From assembly GCA_902385025.1 (NCBI GenBank), contig CABMDX010000246.1, forward strand, positions 1-9,552: DNA of 9,552 nt, written 5' to 3'. Position 1 is the first letter of the stretch. Every line of letters begins with the position of its first letter. Both the position numbers and the translations under genes were made by a program. The notes below the pieces were generated by a model. It made no database searches and was not told the DNA's origin. It was given only the letters and a program-made list of their open reading frames with translations. Source of the DNA: an uncultured archaeon. GTDB lineage: Archaea > Halobacteriota > Methanosarcinia > Methanotrichales > Methanotrichaceae. Of the stretch, positions 6,683 through 9,552 are shown piece after piece.

Positions 6683-7321
6683 ATGTTTATAGGACACTTT
6701 GCCTTCGCATATGTTCTTATCAGCCTTTTCCCAGGAGTGCCTCCCCTAATTCCCCTTCTTGGAGTCAACTTTCCGGATCTCCTCTGGCCCGTTCTGGTCC
6801 TGTTAGGAATAGAAAAGGTATCGATCGATCCAGAATCGCCTCTTCAGGACCATGTAAAGTTTACAAGCTACCCCTACTCTCATTCCCTCGTTCTGGGAAC
6901 ACTGATCGCCTGCGTCTTTGGATTGGGATTGGCATTCTTTTGGAGTCCTCTCGCAGGGTTTGTCTTTGTCGTAGCATCGGCATCCCATTGGCTACTTGAT
7001 ACAACATTTCACATCAAGGACCTACCAGTCATTGGATTTGGATCGGATAGAAAGGTCGGATTCGGGATTTGGAGCTACCCGAAGTTTGCCTTTATTATCG
7101 AGCTCCTGTTCTACGCGATATTGACTGTGCTGACCTTTCCATCGAAGCAAATTCCATTGCTCGTGATTGGTGTGGCATTTCATCTGATCAACGCCAACTC
7201 CTTCCTGGGACTTACAAAGAAAAATCCGCTCAAATCTGCCAATGCTTATGCAATTCTTGCCCTTGTGGGCATTCTTGCGTTCAGCCTGGTGGCCAATTTC
7301 GTGATTTCAGGATGGAAATGA
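6683..7321 (+). CDS. Multi-pass membrane protein, DUF457/YdjM-like putative metal-dependent hydrolase family
   Basis: 212 residues from the ATG at 6683. The chain starts MFIGHFAFAY, as in related proteins, and the extra 12 residues from 6647 look like leader. There are about six hydrophobic segments (roughly 5-25, 33-43, 68-88, 89-105, 136-152, 157-170, with another at 187-207). Polar residues kept in this family lie beside them: H5, D32 in FPDLLWP, H67 in SYPYSHSLV, H102 and D106 in SHWLLD, H110, and KVGFGIW (124-130). The His/Asp pattern suggests a metal site at the membrane, as proposed for the related YdjM group, but no substrate is known. Close-looking proteins in bacteria carry the same SYPYSHSL and GPKVGLGLW-like signatures. 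The stop codon overlaps the next reading frame (ATGA). Membrane location is firm, family assignment fairly so, hydrolase activity unproven. Confidence 0.75.
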   Translation: MFIGHFAFAYVLISLFPGVPPLIPLLGVNFPDLLWPVLVLLGIEKVSIDPESPLQDHVKFTSYPYSHSLVLGTLIACVFGLGLAFFWSPLAGFVFVVASASHWLLDTTFHIKDLPVIGFGSDRKVGFGIWSYPKFAFIIELLFYAILTVLTFPSKQIPLLVIGVAFHLINANSFLGLTKKNPLKSANAYAILALVGILAFSLVANFVISGWK

Positions 7322-7542
7322 TCAACCTAAAGCCATCCAGCCACGAAAATGGGGCTCTGCTATCGAGGCGGTGCGACGAGAAGGAGCCCTGCATCGTCAA
7401 TCGGAATTATTTAACTCGTCTGGCGGATCGAATTCCCAATGCCCGACTCTTGTCCATATCAGATGGAGGCCATATGCTACTGGGACATGATGAAGAGGTC
7501 AAGGCTGAAATTTCCAAATTCCTGGGAAGAAGCGTGGTTTAG
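7318..7542 (+). pseudogene. C-terminal remnant of an alpha/beta hydrolase
   Basis: A 74-codon frame starts at an ATG that overlaps the stop of the membrane gene (ATGA), with AGGATGG just upstream. From about residue 13 it reads like the last 60 residues of an alpha/beta-fold hydrolase: ALLSRRCDEKEP where a LLxxGxKDP-type loop is expected, then NYLTRLADRIPNARLLSISDGGHMLLGHDEEVKAEISKFL, with the catalytic-type histidine H52 in GGH. The nucleophile elbow, oxyanion region and core strands are absent, and the expected Asp of the GxxDP loop is Glu23. Nothing in the preceding DNA encodes them, since that stretch is the membrane gene. It is most likely a fragment left by deletion or rearrangement; because it keeps an intact frame and a coupled start, a short expressed peptide cannot be excluded. 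Confidence 0.7.
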
Positions 7543-7554
7543 CTGGATAACCAC

Positions 7555-7581
7555 TAGTGAGAAATCACATAAAGCTCACTA
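7555..7581. terminator. Weak hairpin between convergent genes
   Basis: TAGTGAG (7555-7561) and CTCACTA (7575-7581) are 7-base inverted arms with a 13-base loop, in the 47-base gap between the hydrolase remnant and the end of the ligase gene. No strong T-run follows on either strand. It may be a bidirectional 3'-end structure or chance. Confidence 0.2.
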
Positions 7582-7589
7582 TTGCGCTC

Positions 7590-8348
7590 TCATGGATTCT
7601 GAATTTGCTCCAGCAAATGTTCCTGAATCTCCGATATCGCCTGACTCAGCACGAGCCGATTGTCATAGCTTTTCACTATCGTTTGCAGATCGGCACGCGA
7701 TACCGACGAGAGCTGCTGTATCTGAGCCGTCAGGCCCGGCACGGCCCTCAGGATATTGTCCACGATGCTCACTGTGGCCTTTCGAGCCGTTCTGGACAGC
7801 GGATTCAGATCGATGGCAATGACCTTCTTGCCCATGGCCACCAGTGCCTCGCAGCGGTCGCCATCCTCCAGTGGAATCAGAACCACATCCGCATCGTAGA
7901 TCCCGCCCCTTGTGGCAAGCGCCCGGGCATGATCAAGGCCTGGGACTGAGGCGTCTGGTCTTTCTCCCAATACCTCTTTTGCGCCCCGCTCCCTCAGGAG
8001 ATGGGCAATCCTCTTCACCCGCTCTTCGCTGCGGTGAAATAGATTTACCTCCAGCGGAATCCCAAGCGACAGGGACAGGGCCACCATCTCATCCGGAACC
8101 AGTGCAGCCACATTTCCGTTTACGCTCAGCGCTGGCCGCTCTGCCGTGAGCAGTAGTGCGGCCGCTGCCCTTGTGGCCGTTTTTGCGGAGGCGGTTGTTC
8201 TCTCGCCCAGCAGGTAGTCAAAGCACTCCCCTCTGCCCTGTGCGATCAAACCCTGGCTGCTCGTGTAGCCTTTCTTCATGCCTTCTGTCACGCGTTCGCG
8301 TGCAACCAAAGAAGAATACCTGGGATGAGACTTGGGAATATCAGTCAA
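7590..8348 (-). CDS. 4-phosphopantoate--beta-alanine ligase (phosphopantothenate synthetase)
   Basis: 252 residues from a TTG at 8348. This archaeal enzyme joins 4-phosphopantoate and beta-alanine with ATP to give 4'-phosphopantothenate in coenzyme A synthesis, replacing the bacterial order of ligation then phosphorylation. Diagnostic stretches are DIPKSHPRY at the N-terminus, GLIAQGRGECFDYLLGE, SVNGNVAALVP, EVNLFHR, VPGLDHARA, and the long core ADVVLIPLEDGDR through AIDLNPLSRTARKATVSIVDN. A GTG at 8357 would add three residues, but it lies within GAGGTG, a near-perfect Shine-Dalgarno spaced 6 bases from the TTG, so the GTG is better read as part of the ribosome site. The first 8 bases overlap the pantoate kinase gene, and the two enzymes act in sequence. 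The C-terminal tail after about residue 195 is less conserved and helical. Confidence 0.93.
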   Translation of the reverse strand: MTDIPKSHPRYSSLVARERVTEGMKKGYTSSQGLIAQGRGECFDYLLGERTTASAKTATRAAAALLLTAERPALSVNGNVAALVPDEMVALSLSLGIPLEVNLFHRSEERVKRIAHLLRERGAKEVLGERPDASVPGLDHARALATRGGIYDADVVLIPLEDGDRCEALVAMGKKVIAIDLNPLSRTARKATVSIVDNILRAVPGLTAQIQQLSSVSRADLQTIVKSYDNRLVLSQAISEIQEHLLEQIQNP

Positions 8349-9207
8349 GATTGGCACCTCTCTGCGAGATTGTAGTAGTATGAACCTGGCCGAAGCTTCT
8401 CAACGCTTCAGCTCCGCCAAAGGCAAAGACGGCATCGCCCAGCATTATCATGCTTGCCATACCGCCTGCGGCCTCCACTGCCTCCATGGCCTCCAATGCC
8501 CAGCCGCTGGCAAGGCTGGATTGTTCGGCAAAGCGTCTGGAGAGCCTCATAAATTCCTGCAATGTCGGCCTTTGGAGCAGCTCTTTCAGGGCCTGGGCGC
8601 CTGCCTGATTGACAGCATTCATCACATCAACATCCGAGAGCACCTCGCTCGTGGAAATGGGGCCTCTGACCACGTAGCTGACAGGCAGCGACGGAACGGG
8701 GATGCGGTCGATCTTCCCTGTTCCCGGCGCTCCGGCCTCAAGGCGCACCACCAGGCCCCCGCAATTCTGGGCAATCACATCACCCAAACCTGTCCGGCAG
8801 GTGACCTCGGCTGCATGGGCCACAGCAGCCGCCTGATTTGCGGTCAGCCCGAGATCAAAGAAAGAATTGAGGGCGTAGGCGCATCCCAGGGCCCCGGCGC
8901 CGCTGGCGCCAAAGCCCGCTCCAAAAGGCATATCAAGCTTTGTCTTCACCCGAACGGGACCTCTTGCCAGACGCTCCAGAACGTATCTGCTCACCGGAGC
9001 CTCTCTGGCCGTGCCATTGAGGAGGATCTCTGCATCCCTCATGTTCGAGCCGGGATCTGATGCAGCCTCGATGGTGGTCGTCGCCCCCAGGGTCAGACAC
9101 AGGCCGCAACCCACGGAGCCGGACAAAAGAGGATCTTCCCGGCGACTGGCAGCAAAAAAGCCAGTGATGTGAGAAGGGACCCAGGCACGGGAAACGGCAG
9201 ATTTCAT
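8341..9207 (-). CDS. Pantoate kinase (GHMP kinase family)
   Basis: 288 residues. The enzyme phosphorylates pantoate with ATP to 4-phosphopantoate, the archaeal first committed step toward coenzyme A. The GHMP phosphate loop PFGAGFGASGAGALG is at 94-108. Around it lie the early VPSHITGFF (10-18), the GSVGCGLCL segment (30-38) and AHAAEVTCRTGLGDVIAQNCGGLVVR (130-155), which are typical of the pantoate kinase branch rather than mevalonate or homoserine kinases. The ATG at 9207 shares ATGA with the stop of coaBC, and GGTGGAG stands 5 bases upstream, so translation is probably coupled. The downstream ligase uses its product. In studied archaea pantoate kinase is not inhibited by coenzyme A and feedback acts elsewhere; nothing here speaks to that. 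Confidence 0.93.
   Translation of the reverse strand: MKSAVSRAWVPSHITGFFAASRREDPLLSGSVGCGLCLTLGATTTIEAASDPGSNMRDAEILLNGTAREAPVSRYVLERLARGPVRVKTKLDMPFGAGFGASGAGALGCAYALNSFFDLGLTANQAAAVAHAAEVTCRTGLGDVIAQNCGGLVVRLEAGAPGTGKIDRIPVPSLPVSYVVRGPISTSEVLSDVDVMNAVNQAGAQALKELLQRPTLQEFMRLSRRFAEQSSLASGWALEAMEAVEAAGGMASMIMLGDAVFAFGGAEALRSFGQVHTTTISQRGANLD
8355..8360 (-). promoter_or_regulatory. Shine-Dalgarno sequence that fixes the TTG start of the ligase gene
   Basis: GAGGTG on the minus strand lies within the last codons of the pantoate kinase gene, 6 bases before the TTG at 8348. Its GTG would otherwise be taken for a start codon. Confidence 0.7.
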
Positions 9208-9552
9208 AGGCTCTCCACCAGGGCATCGATGATCTTTTGGGCGATCTGGCTCTTCATTCCCGTGCAGGCCCTCTGGCGGCCGGATCTGTCAATGATCAGC
9301 ACCTGGTTATCATCTGTGCCCATGCCGCCCTGCGACACGTCGTTGGCCACCACCAGATCCAGCCCTGATGCCTCCATGGACCGTTGGGCCCTGGCTGCAA
9401 GCTCCTCCTCTCCCACATTGGTCTCGGCCTTGAAGCCCACGATCTTGAGGCCCGGATAGGCCTCCCTAGCAGTCTTGATGATCTTCCTGGTAGGCATAAG
9501 ACGAAGCACAAGCTCCTGGCCAGACCTTATCTTCTCAGTACTCTGGTCCAGC
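9204..9552 (-). CDS. coaBC: CoaBC, C-terminal end (phosphopantothenate--cysteine ligase domain), partial
   Basis: Only the last 115 codons are inside the window; the frame is open at the right edge (first full codon starts at 9551) and the true start lies beyond it. The visible part is the end of the CoaB domain, which joins 4'-phosphopantothenate and cysteine using CTP or ATP; in the full protein an N-terminal flavin CoaC domain then decarboxylates the product to 4'-phosphopantetheine. The KIRS stretch corresponds to the conserved KIKS/KxKK loop, followed by ELVLRLMPTRKII, VGFKAET (a VGFxxET match), VANDVSQGGMGTDDNQVLII and a helical tail. Whether the CoaC domain is fused cannot be seen. The ATGA overlap with the pantoate kinase gene makes this the first visible gene of a three-gene coenzyme A cluster. 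Confidence 0.9.
   Translation of the reverse strand, partial: LDQSTEKIRSGQELVLRLMPTRKIIKTAREAYPGLKIVGFKAETNVGEEELAARAQRSMEASGLDLVVANDVSQGGMGTDDNQVLIIDRSGRQRACTGMKSQIAQKIIDALVESL

Noticed and set aside
1..9552. RNA genes, CRISPR arrays, insertion sequences or defence systems
   Set aside because: I looked for tRNA T-loop and cloverleaf signals, regularly spaced direct repeats, transposase motifs and terminal inverted repeats by eye and saw none; a computed scan could still find weak ones.

Overview
This window looks like the chromosome of a methanogenic archaeon, most probably of the Methanosarcinales and perhaps Methanothrix-like; the genus is inference. The clues are the archaea-specific coenzyme A route (pantoate kinase plus 4-phosphopantoate--beta-alanine ligase) beside a CoaBC gene, an archaeal AK6/Fap7-type adenylate kinase, an exported NosD-like beta-helix protein, A/T-rich TATA-like promoter elements, and Shine-Dalgarno sequences of the GGTG/GGAG type, two of them serving TTG start codons.

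Left part (1-3485): a divergent pair shares a 280-base intergenic region. On the minus strand, a long reading frame starts at 1924 and runs off the left edge without a stop. It encodes an exported right-handed beta-helix protein with a very regular 22/23-residue repeat. On the plus strand, 2205-3485 encodes a receiver-PAS-GAF signalling protein with no recognisable kinase or DNA-binding output. The region between them holds TATA-like sequences, an 8-base inverted repeat and a 12-base tandem repeat.

Middle part (3486-6646): a minus-strand cluster reads argD, hisC, then an AK6-type adenylate kinase. The genes overlap by 17 and 10 bases, so translational coupling is likely. A short GC-rich hairpin separates the end of the cluster from the signalling gene. 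The roughly 400 bases upstream of argD hold no gene I can support.

Right part (6647-9552): a plus-strand multi-pass membrane protein of a DUF457/YdjM-like family is followed, through an ATGA overlap, by a 74-codon remnant of an alpha/beta hydrolase C-terminus. Facing it on the minus strand is a coenzyme A cluster: the C-terminal end of CoaBC (cut by the right edge), pantoate kinase and 4-phosphopantoate--beta-alanine ligase. These overlap by 4 and 8 bases. The last two make 4'-phosphopantothenate from pantoate, and CoaBC converts that to 4'-phosphopantetheine.

No RNA gene, CRISPR array, insertion sequence or obvious new defence or metabolic system was seen. The points most worth a second look are the beta-helix protein with its cysteine stacking, the receiver-PAS-GAF protein with its putative operator, the hydrolase remnant, and the reassigned TTG starts.
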